From Collybia mongolica (Eukaryota; Basidiomycota; Agaricomycetes; Agaricales; Clitocybaceae), in assembly GCA_013420905.1 (NCBI GenBank), contig JAAXNY010000004.1, positions 2,418,001 through 2,482,000 of the forward strand: DNA of 64,000 nt, written 5' to 3'. Within the stretch, counting starts at the first letter, position 1. Each line of letters begins with the position of its first letter. A program made the translations under genes and the position numbers. Shown here in pieces: positions 10,288 to 25,638 of the stretch. The notes under the pieces are model-generated. The model saw only the letters and a list, made by a program, of their open reading frames with translations. It was not told the DNA's origin and ran no database searches.

Positions 10288-13200
10288 CTACATCAGGCAA
10301 CCACTAAACAGTGCCCGAACGTCTTCCGCGAGTTTAGCATGATCGAGTTCCCCAAATTGATCTATGCCTTGGGCAACCTCCTGTGAAAATATGGATGAAC
10401 CATAGTTATCGTTGCCTTTCATGTGATCCTGAACGAGGGGCTTGAATGTCTCCCAGAACTGAGTAAAGTCAAAATCGGCAAGCTCGGATTCAAAAATATT
10501 TTCAAAACTGGCGTCAACATTCATGTTTGCGTTGTTGCCGCATGAACTATCAGATTGTGTGTTGAGGTTTGTGAACTGATCAAAGACATCGATATCGGAG
10601 GATACCGCCTTATCCAATAAATACGGGTGGTCGACGGCTGGGAATAACAAGTCGAGATTGTTACTACTGAGAAAGGTGGGCAGCTCGCCTTTTGTGTAAG
10701 ACGACAAATCAAGGACGTTAGGGTCGTCCATAACTTCATAGCCGGAATATTCCTCAGCATCAGAGGTTGCCACAGGAAGCTCCATATCGTCGTCGTCGTC
10801 CGAGCGATTATCTGATTCTAGTGCTACCCCATGTGGTATTGAACTTGGACTCGTCGGAGGAGGGGGAGATGAAGGTGGGAGTCCTGCCCAGTGTTGTTTT
10901 ACGTGGGCGCTGTGAGAATCGCTCTGGTCATCATCGTCATCAGGCTGTTCTTGGAGAGATTGGATCTCGTCTAACATTGCAGAATGGTTTTCGTTCACTT
11001 CTAGATCTGTACTGGTAGTGGAAAGAGAGCCAGACGATTCTAGTTCCTCGAAGGCACTGTCAAGTTCCTTGTCAAGGGCGTCCTCGGTGTTCTCTTCATT
11101 TTCGCCACTAGCTTTGTGGCTGTGTGAATTGCTTTTCCATTCTCCAACCTTCTTGACTATTGCGATATCCTCTACGGGCAATATAAGATCCTTAGCTCGA
11201 GTCCCAAGTGGCGAGGCAGGTACTTGATGTGGTGAGAACAGGGGACTACCTGCCAGATCATTGCTCCGACGTTTTGTAATTGGAGTGAAGAGTGAATCTC
11301 TATGGTTATGAGAACTATGGATCGTTCCTGGACGTTTTCGTGGAGGAGTACTAGGGAAGGGGATGGTAGTCATAGGAGACGACGGTCCGGATGAATATGG
11401 CTCGGGAGTCAATGTACGGATGGGTGATGCCGTCCCTGATGCTATCGGAAACACGGGACAAGCCTCACTCGCTGCAATGGGACGGGGAAGTTGTAAATTG
11501 TCCTGCGGCACCGAAGGGGGGTCAGTGTGGGCGAAAGTTGCATTCTCTGATACCTGACGCGATGGGTTGATATTATGTATGGTCCGTTTTGATTTCTCCT
11601 TCCCGGCCCTACACGCGGTTTTTCGTTTGATATCTCTCTCTCCTCTTTTCCGTTCATGAGCCTCTTCCAGAGTCCTTTGAGCCGCTGCTGATAACCTTGG
11701 TTGGGTGGAGGTTTGAGTGCGAGCCCAGTTCGGGACAACATATTTTCTTTTAGGAGCCCGCGAAGACGGCCTCACGGGGGACGAAGCCGAGGCCCTCATG
11801 GCCTGAGGCGATTTGGTGGCCGTCGAAAAAACCCGTGTGTTTTCACCTTCCAAGCTGCCCCCGCCACTGTTAACTTGCCTTGGTGGAGACGTGAGAGGTT
11901 CCAAACCAGTTCGATAATACGAATTTGTTCCTGATCTATCGCGGCGCTGGAGCCCATCTAAGGTATTCAGTCGTGGGTAGTGCCTCATGCTGCTTACAGA
12001 GGAATCCATGGAGGAGTTTCTCCTCGACGAATGTGCATGACGGTGGGCGTCTCGCCGTTCTGCCCACTCTCTTTCTTTAGATTTACCACCACTCCCTGAT
12101 TCTCTTTCATCCATGAAATCACTGAGGGTGCGCTTTTTCCTCTTTTCACCTGTACCAATCGCATTATTCTGTAGAGGTCCGAGAGTGAGGAAAGGCCTCT
12201 CGTTTGACCGCACACTGAAGTTACGTTTGGGAGATGTTTGCACAACGGAAGGCGCTAATGCGGGAAAACCAATTGGCCCGCCCGATGAGATCGATGAGTC
12301 GCTGCTGATCTGCTTAGCGTCTCTTTCTGCACGTCTACGAAAAGCACTGGGATTGATGTTTTCCTTGTCCAAGACAATGATCTCATCGTCTTGTGAATGT
12401 GATCTGTGGTGTGCGGTCTGAGATGAGGCGTTTGAAAGGGGTGAACCTGCTGCTTGAAGCGATACCACGGAAATCAGATCCCGGAGTGCATTTACAAGGG
12501 CTGGATTATCCATAGTATTCAAGTCTGGACGAGAATCGGATCGACCAACATCAATGGTACTCAGTGCTGACAATAGGGCCGCATTCTGAGCATTGAGTTG
12601 ATTCGAGGTAGATGATGTAGATAAATGTATAAGAATATCGAGAAGGGAGGTAGGGTCTAATATTTTGGAATATGACGAGGGGATAGTTGACGGTGAGGTA
12701 TCCTGCCTTGGTAAATTCTCGGTGCTCTTCATTTTGCACTTCCCAGTATCTGAGTTAAGGTCCGAGAAAACAGCGTGGGGCTCACTGGAACTCGTACTGA
12801 GTGTAGAATTCAAGGACTGTCCGGAGGCAGAGAGGTTTCTCGTCTCTGTTGTATTTATGTTGTCAGTCACAGGCACGTGACTATTCACATCAGAGAAGCT
12901 AGATCCCGAAATAACCACATTGCTCCCCGAGTCCGTCTCGCTATCAGCCATTGAGATAGAACCCTTCGCGGGTCTACCCTTCTTCTTTACAGGTCCAATA
13001 TATATGTTTTTGGTAAGCATCATCTTGTCAGCCTCCGAAGGTGGTCTGGGTATGGGTGCTATAGATGCCTTTCTAGGCTTGAGTGGCTTGGCCGTTTGAG
13101 TGCGCATGCGGATTGACGCAAGCGTGGCTAGAGTAGATTCGCTGAAAGGGCCAGAGGTGTCGGGAGGGAACTGAGAAGTAGCCGATACCGGCGTTGACGG

Positions 13201-14025
13201 TCCAGTCATAATGGGGTAGTTAGAGGTATTGGGAGTGGATCCCTGATGGAGGGATGTCCCAGTGTTCTGGCTTGAGAGAGGGAATCTTGGTGACGCGAAT
13301 TTGCCATTCGTGGTGGCGAATTGTTTCGGTAGGCGTTTCGACTCGCGATGGGATTTGGAAGCGTGGATCCGTGGCAGCTTTGATTGTTGTGGAGGTAGAC
13401 CCCATGAGCGGAGAGCTGCCGGTAGAGAGGATTTTTGCATCGTAGCAGTCTGTGAAAGCAGAACTTGATGTCAGAAGCTGACGTGGTGGGTGAGTCGACT
13501 GACCTCACGGAGGGCAAAAATAATCTCCAGGGCTTCCTTGCCCGTTGGTAGCGTGATTAATGTACCCGCAACCGCAGTGTTATCGGTCTCATCCGCATGT
13601 AGTGCCCAAGACATAAGACCAAGGCCAACAGCTACTCCACGGGGTTGATTCGTAGTAGGTCCACCGGTATACGAACCCTGTGAACTGGGGGATGACGAAG
13701 CATCGGATATATGAACTGGAGCTGGTGCAGAATTAGATTCAAGAGGATCAAGGACATAAACAGAAAAGTCGCGGGAGAAATTTTGGACAAGCTCGGGGCT
13801 TGAGCGACATATGGTATCAAGGCAGGTCTTGAGAGATGTGGTGGCATAATGTGGCTCCAACCTTGAGCTTCCTGGAGCGCTCGCATTTCTGTCGAAGGGA
13901 GAACTATCCGAGGTTCGACGGGGGATGATTGTAGCGATGATAAGGGAGTGAGAACGGGCAAGAATGTACTGTGGGGAGCTGTTAATGGTGTAGAGAATTC
14001 TGAGAGGAAGATATCGGGTTTCCAT
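10288..14025 (-). CDS. Spt21/Ams2-like transcription regulator (tentative)
   Basis: Two exons (13504-14025 and 10288-13449, 54-base intron) give about 1227 residues. The start chosen is the first ATG in frame; the frame extends 117 bases further upstream without an ATG, so a further 5' exon is possible. The N-terminal 130 residues contain RYLPLRILYTINSSPQYILARS, resembling the N-terminal domain of Spt21/Ams2, fungal regulators of histone gene transcription and silencing. The rest is largely disordered, Ser/Pro-rich and basic, with an AT-hook-like KKKGRPAKG word, a YVVPNWARTQTSTQPRLS block and acidic patches. The C-terminus has an aromatic-rich segment (FDFTQFWETFKPLV). No zinc finger was seen. 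A nuclear DNA-associated role fits, but the family name is my reading from the N-terminal motif. Confidence 0.55.
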
Positions 14026-14318
14026 GATTTCGTTGTGGCCTTGAACGCGGGTGGTTGAGATTACCGTGTCCTCCCACCACTTCACCCACTGGATTACAGG
14101 CAACGTTGTTGGCACTTCGTCGCGCTGTATCCTCACCTTCACTTGTCCGATTTCAAACGTTCAACGTTCAACCTAGAGAACGCTGACTAATCAAGACAAA
14201 TAGCGCGAACGGTCACGCCGTGACGCGTCGCGTCGGACACTAAAGGTCATCTTTTTGACAAGGGAATATTACTTGGGTATGTAAGTACTGAGACAGAGGA
14301 CCCGCTATAAGTTTAAAA

Positions 14319-15319
14319 CTATACATCAAATGCAACAATGATAGAAGTCCTCCTTTCCGCCGCGTCCGGAATCCGTACCAGGGATTGATGCAGAGATGTC
14401 CTGGAGCCTGTAGGAATCGGGATTTGTACTGGCAAGTGAGTGGACGAGGCGGCCAGTTGGCTCCCTGAAGAAACTATATGAGACATCGCCGGTGGAATTT
14501 TTTTCACTGTACATCTGCAATTACATCCCGATGGGCACGGAGGGAAGGGAACACCGAGATCATCATCTGTATCTTGGGCAGACGTTGGCCTCCATCGAGA
14601 AACGCACGGGAAAACAAAGGATAATAGAATAGGCATTGGAAACGGAGAGGGAGAAGAATCGATGTCGCGAATCCAGACGTCAACGTCATATGCGGAAGCA
14701 GTAAGCATTGTTGCAACGATAAGGCACGTCGTGTACCCAACATCTGAATAGAAGGGAAAGCTGTATCAAGACTCGTCGAGAAGTGTACAACACTTACTGA
14801 TTATTGTGTTGATAACGATGAGAGATTCCAGAGCGGTTTTCCCAGTGGCTCCGTGTACTAATGGTGAGGTGAGAATGACCAGAACGAGTACTATAAATAC
14901 ATTTCACCTATTGAATTAGCTCGTTGCGATGAATGAGAGACCAAAAGGTTGACTGACTCAACTCAAAGGGAAGGAGAATAAATAACTCGATATTTTCTGA
15001 CGCTACTGACTGGCATTGCTTTGACAATAGTTTGCGAATCCCACTTCATAGAATTATCAGCGCAGAACCACGATATTAGAGGGGTCCCTTACGACCAGAA
15101 AGACCTTATCAGGCAAGCACCTTCAACTATGATGATCATCCAGAAGACTTTGCGATGGACAAAGTAGGGAATAAGGCAAGACGACAATATGACTGAGACT
15201 AATGAGATGATTATAATCAGGCCTATAAATTTATCAACGTCGGTCCATGATGTATGACAACGTGGTGGGAAAGCTTTACCAAGTAACATCTGGCGGAATG
15301 CCTGGAAACGGATCGACAT
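14319..15319 (-). CDS. Small multi-pass membrane protein of unknown function
   Basis: A model with exons 15121-15319, 14798-14890 and 14319-14743 joins in frame to 238 residues. Three or four hydrophobic segments are visible: FIGLIIIISLVSVILSS, a WMIIIVEG stretch, a VLVLVILTSPLV segment and a TTCLIVATMLT segment. The intron between the first two exons is about 230 bases, long for this window, and may hide another small exon. The C-terminal part is uncertain: in another frame an acceptor at about 14520 would give a polar tail ending EDFYHCCI, which looks more protein-like than the unspliced reading. No family was recognised. Confidence 0.45.
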
Positions 15320-15580
15320 CGAGGTTCAATGTTCAGCGTCGAGCAGCAGAGGGATAACGAAGAAAGAGAAGAAGCAACATGCATTTCTTTAAGAAACAGT
15401 AGGCCCGGGCTGACATGGCTAAAGTGACACTACGTATGGTCTGATGGTCGAGGTACAGCAGCCACTTTATAGGTTTCAGCGGTAAATTCCGGCTTGTTTG
15501 GATTCGACGCACCCACTAAACAGCTAAATTTTCTCTTCAAGCGACACGATCCAGCTTCAAGCGTTCAATGAGACCTGGTG

Positions 15581-17317
15581 ATGTCCACAGTATCACTCGC
15601 TACTATAGTTGACTCGAGTCCTGTCCTTGGAAAGCGAAAGTTTCGCAGTAAATCTGATACGTTTGTTTTACACCTTTTATCCAGCCCAGAACCGAATCCT
15701 GTCCTATCCAATTTCCAACCACCTAGAAAAGGGGCGTCTGGACCTCCGATCCTTGTGAATGGAGTACTTGTAGCTCATACCAAAAAGCGGTACAAGTGCC
15801 CTCGCGCTGACTGCGATAAGTCTTACTCTAAACCTTCTCGCCTCGCTGAGCACGAGCGCTCACACACCGGACTGGTAAGAATTACCCTACATCCTGGAGC
15901 CTTTGTAACTCATCTACAGCGCCCATTTATATGTGAAAAATGTTACAAATCTTATCTGCGAGAAACACACCTTCAAGCACACGCTCGCAGCCACCTACCA
16001 GAATCTGATCGGCCTTTCATATGCTCTAGAGAAGATTGTGTCAAGCGTTTCTGGACGACACAACATTTGCGGGTCCACGAAGAGTGGCATAATAGATCAA
16101 AAGTACTTCATGTAAGCCCTAATCATATTGCTGACGCGGTTATTCGCTCAGTCACCTTAGTGTGTTAGGGAGGGGTGCAAGGAAACATTCACAAAGAATC
16201 ATCAACTGCGCACTCATCTGAGCTCAGCCCATGCAGCCTCGGGTGCAAAACCATATCCATGTAATCGCGAAGGATGTATGAAATCATTTGCTACTAAACA
16301 ACATTTGCGCACACATGCGAAAGTCCATGACGGTAGGTCTTCAAGATGATATACCAGTAATGTACTCTAATAGTCCGTCCAGACAAACGGTATACCTGTG
16401 TCCATTTGGCATGTCTTCCTAGTATAGATCAACCGCCCACATATTTCCCAACTTGGACGGCACTACAGCACCATATTCGTACCGCCCATCCCCCAACATG
16501 CACCCACGCTTCCTGTGGTGGCCGCCCATTCTCTTCTCAGAAAGGTCTTCGCGCGCATCAGAAGTTACACGAACAACGCGACCTCGAGTTCGAAATCGAT
16601 TCTGCAATAGGCTCTGACAACGATGAAGTTAACGGGCAGCCTCCACGAAAAAGGCGAAGAGGCGGCGAAATTGGACGGGATTGGAAATGTGAAGTAGATG
16701 ACTGTGACAAGGATTTCAAGTCTGTACGTTGTCTTCACTCCCTTCGCACATCAACACTTCATTGTGATCAATAGAAAAGGGCTCTCGCTACGCACACTAA
16801 AGTCACCCATTTGGGGCGCCGCGACTACGTTTGTCACCACGCAACTTGCAAACGTGCCTATGGTTATCAACATCTCCTTCGTCGCCATCTAGTGAAAGTT
16901 CATGACCCCCAGGAAAACGAATCTTCACGCGCCGATGACCATGGCGACAATCTATTCAATATCGTAAACGCCAAGTCCTCTGGCGAAGCGGAGTTCCCAG
17001 CTCACCTGAAGATCGATACCATCACGGGAAACGCCTATGCGAAGCGAACACTTGCCAATGTTGCAACCTTGAAAGCTCTGCAATGCCCATACCCGCATCT
17101 CCAAAGCCTCACTCATTTCACCCAACAAGACGAAACAAGTAGTGGAGAAAAAGTTCCCCGTGTGGGTGTGGGGTTGAACTGTGAATATGCCTTTAGCAGA
17201 GCATATGATCTTCGACGACATCTTAAAGCTGCTCATGGCTTCATTATTGATAAAGGAAATGTCGATAGCTGGGTCCAAGATCAGAAAAAGAACCGGCTCG
17301 ACCCTAACAAGAAGTAA
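15581..17317 (+). CDS. Transcription factor IIIA (C2H2 zinc fingers)
   Basis: Five exons in frame: 15581-15874, 15920-16111, 16161-16332, 16374-16723 and 16775-17317. The product has about nine C2H2 fingers with the TFIIIA layout: paired fingers beginning YKCPRADCDKSYSKPSRLAEH, fingers with CxxxxC spacing, an insertion between fingers 7 and 8 that is long and basic (RKRRRGGEIGRDWKC), and last fingers CHHATCKRAYGYQHLLRRH plus a degenerate C-terminal one. TFIIIA binds the internal promoter of 5S rRNA genes and recruits TFIIIC and RNA polymerase III. The first intron is only 45 bases and has no stop in frame, so an unspliced transcript would still be translated with 15 extra residues inside the first linker. 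The start uses MSTVSL, one codon after a GTG. Confidence 0.88.
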
Positions 17318-18193
17318 AATTCGGGCCTTTTTTTTTTTTTTTGAACCTGATATATCGCTGACCGGCGACATATGATCTATAGATAGACGAGATTGCCATC
17401 CAGTTTTACAAATGTGACGCGACCCAATTATTTCCTCATTAGGAGGGGAGGGGGTCCTGAGCATGCTTATCCTAATTTACATACCTTCGGGAATCCCGGT
17501 CGCTTGCCATCTACCAAACCCTTCATGGAATCAGCGAGCAGAAAGTTGAAATATCAAAATATAAATGGCATAATCTGAGTGGATACATCATGCACCCGTT
17601 TCAAGCCTCAGGAAGGTCGACTAGAACGTGGTGTTGATTACACTTGTTGGATGCAAGGGACAACAGAGAATTTGTGATGCATAAGACCGCTAACTACACA
17701 CAATACTTAAAATACAGTAGAAGGTCGTTATAGGGAATTCGAGCGAAATCAGATAAGTATACATCCCAACCAGGCCTGCAGTCCATGTTTTCATTCCGGA
17801 TTTTGCCGGACCTTGTTCTTGATGATTTCGATCATCATGCTCATGGCCAAAATTCAGGAAGCTTCGCTGCCAGTGTAGCACGCAACATTCCCCCAAACAG
17901 CCAGAGTTGGCCATGCGTCCCCGTCCGACCGCGTGGTGCCGGAAACCTCCATTATCGTCGTGGCGCAGTAAAATCAAGTCGTGACATATAGCCTGGTGTC
18001 CTGCTGCCTCTCAGTCTTGATGTCATGGATGTGGTTTCCACCTGAGTCCATGTATACCGATATCCTATGTGTGAGAAGCTCTTTTTGGCAGCCTTCCGAA
18101 GTAAAAGCGGCGGCCGTTGTACCGTCATAGTCGGTGTATAAAGGAGATGTCTATTCTGTCGATTCTGTCCAACCTTCAGCTGAAGATTGTAAA
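17318..18193. other. Intergenic with glucoamylase promoter
   Basis: Holds the TFIIIA 3' end, marked by a run of 14-16 T at about 17329-17342, then about 700 bases without a convincing gene. Close to the glucoamylase start there is a TATA-like gtataaag at about 18135-18143, some 55 bases before its ATG. Confidence 0.5.
18136..18143 (+). promoter_or_regulatory. TATA-box-like site of the glucoamylase gene
   Basis: The sequence gtataaag lies about 55 bases upstream of the ATG. Spacing fits a short 5' leader. It is a single motif match. Confidence 0.45.
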
Positions 18194-20330
<2,137 letters not shown>

Positions 20331-20767
20331 ACACGAATGAGAGAAAAGTGGTTGAGGATTTTCCCGTGTTCCAAGTTGTTCAAGTTTTCAGAAAGCATCT
20401 CACTGGAACAGCAATTGTCTATCATTCAAATTTTATCATTTGTGTTCAGTTTTGCAAATATTGGACCATTAACGGACATAAAACTGTAGTGGAGACTTTC
20501 ATGGCACCATAGTAGTTGGCATTCGAGATCTTGAAGCAGTTCAGTGCACCTGACTTACTGTATGCACAAAGTAAGTAACCCAATTTTAAGCCCAAGACTC
20601 CAATTGGGAACCAGATGGTTGAGGTTGAGGTTGGGTTTGATTAGAGTAACCCGAGCATTTTCTCGACTCGGAAGTGGTGGTGTTGTTGCGAAGTGAATTG
20701 AACAAATGAAGTGGTAGCTAATAATAAAATTGTAGAGGGTCATGCCAGTGGGAGGCTGCCTAAAATG
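20331..20767. other. Intergenic, no gene seen
   Basis: Downstream of the glucoamylase and up to the copia target site. Short AT-rich frames only. Confidence 0.5.
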
Positions 20768-20772
20768 GTGGA

Positions 20773-21121
20773 TATAAGAGCTAGATCATGGATGTAAGTC
20801 TCAGTGTGCGCACGGGAGTGAGAGCAACAGCTGAATATATTCACCTAGATCACGGATGTAAGTCTAGGTGGGCATAAGTAAGTAATGGTATGAAACAGTA
20901 AAGTAACAGGGAATATTCACCTCAGTGTGCGCACGGGAGCGAGAGCAACAGCTGAGGTGAGGGAATGAAATGTAACAGTATATCTACAGTGTAGGATAGG
21001 GGTGGTTCGGAAGGTGGACAGAATGTGTATGGTAAGCATATCAAATGGTAAGGAGTGTTTCGGAACTGATGGCTCTTGGGTATAGCACACCACATGGACG
21101 ATGGCACCTTGGCATCCAACA
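20773..21121 (-). repeat. 3' LTR of the copia element
   Basis: Differs from the 5' LTR at 15 of 349 positions, with no indels. Within the LTR a segment of about 33 bases containing cagtgtgcgcacgggag and gagagcaacagctga occurs twice. Confidence 0.95.
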
Positions 21122-21128
21122 CTCCCCC

Positions 21129-24100
21129 TCAAGGTGGCGAGAGACCAAGCTGCGATGTGAAGTGCTTGACTTTGGCGGAGGGAAGGGCCTTGGTGAGGGT
21201 ATCGGCAACCATTTCGTCGGTTGGGCAATAAATGAGGTGAAGGGAGCCGCGTTCAACAATCCAGCGGATGAAATGGAAGCAAACGTCGATGTGTTTAGTG
21301 CGGGCATGGAATTGGTGGTCGCGTGTGAGCGTGATTGCGGATTGATTGTCCAAAAATAGAATGGTAGGGTCGAGGTCGAATGGAAATAGTTGGGTGATAA
21401 GTGATCGAAGCCAGAGTGCTTCTTTGGCAGTGTGGGTGAGTGCCACATACTTGCTCTCTGTTGTTGACAACGACATGATTTCCTGGCATTTAGCACTCCA
21501 TGACACAGCACCGCCGTGAAGAAGGAATGCATACCCAGAGATAGTGTGGTGGTCCTCAGCCATGCTACCATCAGCATCAGCATACCCTGCAAGGTCACGA
21601 CTCCCCTTCCCAAACGACAGCCGCAGCTCCATTGTGCCCTTCAAGTAGCAAAAAATTTGCTTGACGGCTTCCCAGTGCGCAGGTCCAGGCTTCATTGAGA
21701 AACATGACACAGTTTGGACGGCAAACAAGATATCAGGTTGAGTACCGAGGGACGCATACATGAGTGAACCAACGGCTTTGTGGTATGGAACGTCACGCAT
21801 CTAGGCAAATTCAGCGGTGGTAGATGGGGATTGGGATGAAGAGAGGCAGGTATGGGTTTCCATGGGCATGGACATGGGTTTCAAGTCTTGAAAACTGTAA
21901 CGGTGGATGATAGAGTCGAGGTATGAGCATTGTGAGAGGTGGATGGAGCGGGCTTCACGGTCGCGGATAATTTTGATGCCCAGGAGCCAGTGGAGCTCAC
22001 CAAGGTCAGTAATTTTGACATGCTCTTTAATTGTTTCCTTGAAGCTGACAATGAGGTCAATAGAGGATGCAGCAATGGTGCAGTCATTGACATGCACCAG
22101 GATGATGATGGTCGACTCTCTGCCACAGCAAAGGAACGCAGCCTGGTCGACGTTGCACTGCAAAAACCCCAGCTTGTCAATCATGATTTTGATGAGCTTC
22201 TGGTACCATCAACGGCCGGACTGCTTCAAACCGTATAGTGTTTTGACAAGGCCACACACTTTGCTGGACGAGTTGGGAGCAGGATATCTGGGGGGTTGAC
22301 ACATGTAGATTTTTTCATTGGAGGTAAGTTCACCATTGAGATAAGCACCTTTGATATCAATCTGATGGATTTCCCAGTCGAGTACGGCAGCTTGAGCGAG
22401 GGTAGTACAGATGGATGCAAGTTTGGCAACAGGTGCAAAGGTGTCAGAATAATTGATGCCCGGGACCTGTGAGAAGCCTTGCGCAACGAGGCGAGCCTTG
22501 TAACACACAACGTTCCCAGCAGCATCCTTCTTTGCATGGAAGACCCATTTCAAGCCGACTATATTTGCATCTGTAGGTGGATCGACGAGCTGCCAGGTAC
22601 CAGCTTCCTTGAGGAGAGCGAGCTCCTCATGGATAGCTTTCTCCCATAATGGCCAGTCAGGATGACGCTTAGCCTCGGCCAGCGACCTTGGCTCCAGGGC
22701 TTTGGCCTCACTGATCTCAGCTGCCATAGTGTATTCCTCGATGAAATTGGCAGCCATCATCCAATCCGCAGTACCCTCCCCCTCAAGCAAAGCATCCTCT
22801 GCCATGGCTGGTAGCCGTACACCTGGGGGAACAATGGGATCGGAGGGATGCACAGAGCTAACTCCACGGCCAGTGAGTATGTCTTGGATACATTGGCTGG
22901 GGCGGCGCTCACGAGGACGACGAATGTCATTTTCGACGGGGGGTGAGGTTGAGTCGGTAGGGGGGGGAGTGATTAGCATAGGTAGTACAGATGGGGCTGA
23001 GGTGGAGGGACCAGCAGTGGGAATGGGAGGAGCATTTGAGGATGGCTTGAACTCCCAATCCTCCCCCTCGAGGCGTTCCGCAGATGCGCGCGTCTTGTCA
23101 AAATACAGGTTGCGTTCGACAGTGACAGTCCTGGTGTCCGGCCAATAAATCTGGAAACCATTGCTTTGACCATCAATGCCGACCCAGCGTCCCTCGTGAA
23201 CATGGCCACCCAACTTGTCCCCCTTCTCAACATGTACCCACACCTTTTCACCCCACTCACAAATGTCCCGGAGATCAGGCTTGCACCTGAATACAGCCTC
23301 ATATGGCGTCATCCCATCCACAGCCTTGGTTGTCGTGCGGTTCATCAACCAGACAACATGACAAGCTGCCTCACCCCACAAATTTTTCGGGAGTCCACTC
23401 AAGTGCAACAGGGCATGAATGCGCTCGACAATGGTGTGATTTTGACGTTCCGCAATGCCATTGTGTTGCGGAGTGTCATGAACAGTTAATTTCTGGGCAG
23501 TGCCTTGTTCCTTGAGGTGAACAACGAAGGCTTTACCAGTATACTCTCCACCACGGTCAGAGTGGAGGGTCTTGATATGGATGCCCAGGGCAGTTTTGCA
23601 CCATGCTTTGAAGTCCTTGTAGGAGTTGAGGGTGTTAGACTTCTCTCGGAGAAGGTCGAGGTGGGTCCAGCGAGTTTTGTCATCAACAAACGTCACATAA
23701 TAATGCTTTCTGCCTTTAGTGACAACTGGCGCAGGTCCCCACAAGTCAGAGTGGACCTCACCACCAAACTCCGTTGCCCGCTTGCCAGCACGAGCCTTGT
23801 GGACAGGTTTCCTGGTTGCCTTAGTGTAGACACACGACTTGCAGAAGATGGGGTCACCAGCTGATGAGGTGTCAAGATGGACACCAGTCACAAAGCTGTT
23901 CTCAACGAGCTTCTTAGCAATCTCGGAGGTGATATGGCCCATCTGGTGGTGGAACTTGTCAAGGCTGATGACTTCGACAGCCGCATTGACCTCATCAGGT
24001 TCATGCTGAACCCGATACAGGCCGCATTGGTTCTTTATGACCTCACTGACTTGATCCCCATTGGGTCCATGGATCACGCACTTGCCTCCTCCAAAGGTAG

Positions 24101-25577
24101 TGGTGAATCCATTGTCATCAAGACGGTCAACGGACATGAGGGTGTACCCCACCTCCAGGGAATACAACACCTCTGTGAGCCAAAGCTGGGAGACATCGAC
24201 ACCATTAGGTATGTCAACAACCATCTCCCCTTTGCCAACAGCATTAAACTTTTGCTTGTTAGCAGCTTGGAAGGGCCTTGGGGGAATTGAAGTAAAATTC
24301 TCCAAAGCGTCACAGTATGGGGATATATGATGGGTGCTACCCCAGTCATAAACCTCAGCACGGGGTACATTGTTGGTGTCATTGCCAGCACCGACATGGG
24401 CTGCAATGTCCTCAGTGGCTACATCTGAGTCTGAGTCAACACTGACAAGCGATCCAATATCACTCCAGTCAGTCCCAGATAACTCCTCAGAGTCCCTGCC
24501 ACAATCCAACACAATCTCAGTAGGCCACAGCCCACCTTCACCCTCATCATCTGAATCCCAATCTGAATCTGAGACGAGCTCCAACTTGGGCATCAAACCA
24601 TCCGATTCCAAGTCAGACATCTCTGTCAGCACTGTTGACACTGATTCACAATCCAAGTCAATGTCCATCGAAAAAGCGCAATCGTCGCTATCCAAGTCCT
24701 TGATGGCAGCATTTGCAGAGCCACTCTTTGACGATGAGCCTTTCTTGTCACCACTGGCCGACTTCAGGGGCTTTGGACATTCGTCCTTGAAGTGGCCCTT
24801 GTCACCGCAATTCCAGCATTCCCCTCGCGGCCTGCAAGACGAGTTACAGTCTCTCCCTGATGACACAGACAGTGCCTCGTCATCACCCTTCGACTTCGAA
24901 CCACTGGCGCGATTGGAGTTGCAATGGTGAGTCACATTGCGCTCGGACTCCTCAATAATGAGTTGGATGAGAACATTGGGATTGACAGGAATGGGCTTCT
25001 TGTCAGGTCCACAATGGAGTCGAGTGGCTGCCAGGAGTGATGCAGCAAATTGGGCAAGGTGAAGAGGGAGGGAGGAAATAATGGTGGAGTGGTAGTCCTC
25101 TACACTGATGACCACACTGTATGTAGTGAGCTTCTCCTTCTCGGTGCACAGCAGGTCCATGAACATACGCACACTTCCCTTGTCAGTGCACTTCATGTTG
25201 AGGAACTGCTGCTTCAAGTCTGTCTGACTGAACGCACTTTTCTGGGTATATTCAGTGATGATCACATCCCAATGCTCCTGGACGAGAGCCTTGTTGTGGA
25301 TAAGGATGAGAGTCAAGTCAGGAATTTTCTGGGTGAGAAGGGATTTTGCAGTGTGCTTGTTCTTGGTCCACAAGGTGAGAGCGGCTTCTTCATCAGCCTC
25401 CAGTGGTGAGCTCAACGCAGGGCGGACAACAGTGCTGTCAAAATGGCCCCAGAAGCCTTTCGCCTCGAGGGCTTCCCAGAAGCATATGGAGAACACAGTC
25501 CAGTTCAATTCAGTAGCTTCAAGCTTGGGAATGGATGATGGGAGGAGGTAGGTGGTGAACGTGGGGTGGGAGGACAT
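21129..25577 (-). pseudogene. Copia Gag-Pol polyprotein with two in-frame stops
   Basis: One frame throughout. The first open part (1122 residues, 22209-25577) holds a UBN2-like gag, a CCHC zinc knuckle (CWNCGDKGHFKDEC), a protease motif reading DWGST where DSG/DTG is usual, a pre-integrase HHCC region, an integrase with its D, D and E (HSDLWG, HSDRGGE, GIAERQN) and the start of reverse transcriptase. A TGA at 22209-22211 sits where family members have Arg-Trp, consistent with CGA to TGA. The next part (21804-22184) has HVNDC where the reverse transcriptase needs a VDD-type pair. A TAG at 21801-21803 fits CAG to TAG. The last part (21129-21800) is RNase H with YADADGS, TTESKY and DNQSA. The element could not make its own polymerase now. 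Confidence 0.93.
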
Positions 25578-25638
25578 GGCGGATAGGGCAGGGGGTGTAA
25601 AGCAGCAAAAGGTAGCGGGAGTGCAGGGCCCAATAACC

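Noticed and set aside
14026..14142. N-terminal extension of the Spt21-like frame
   Set aside because: The extension begins with GTG and has no ATG; an upstream exon could exist but was not found, so the first ATG was used.
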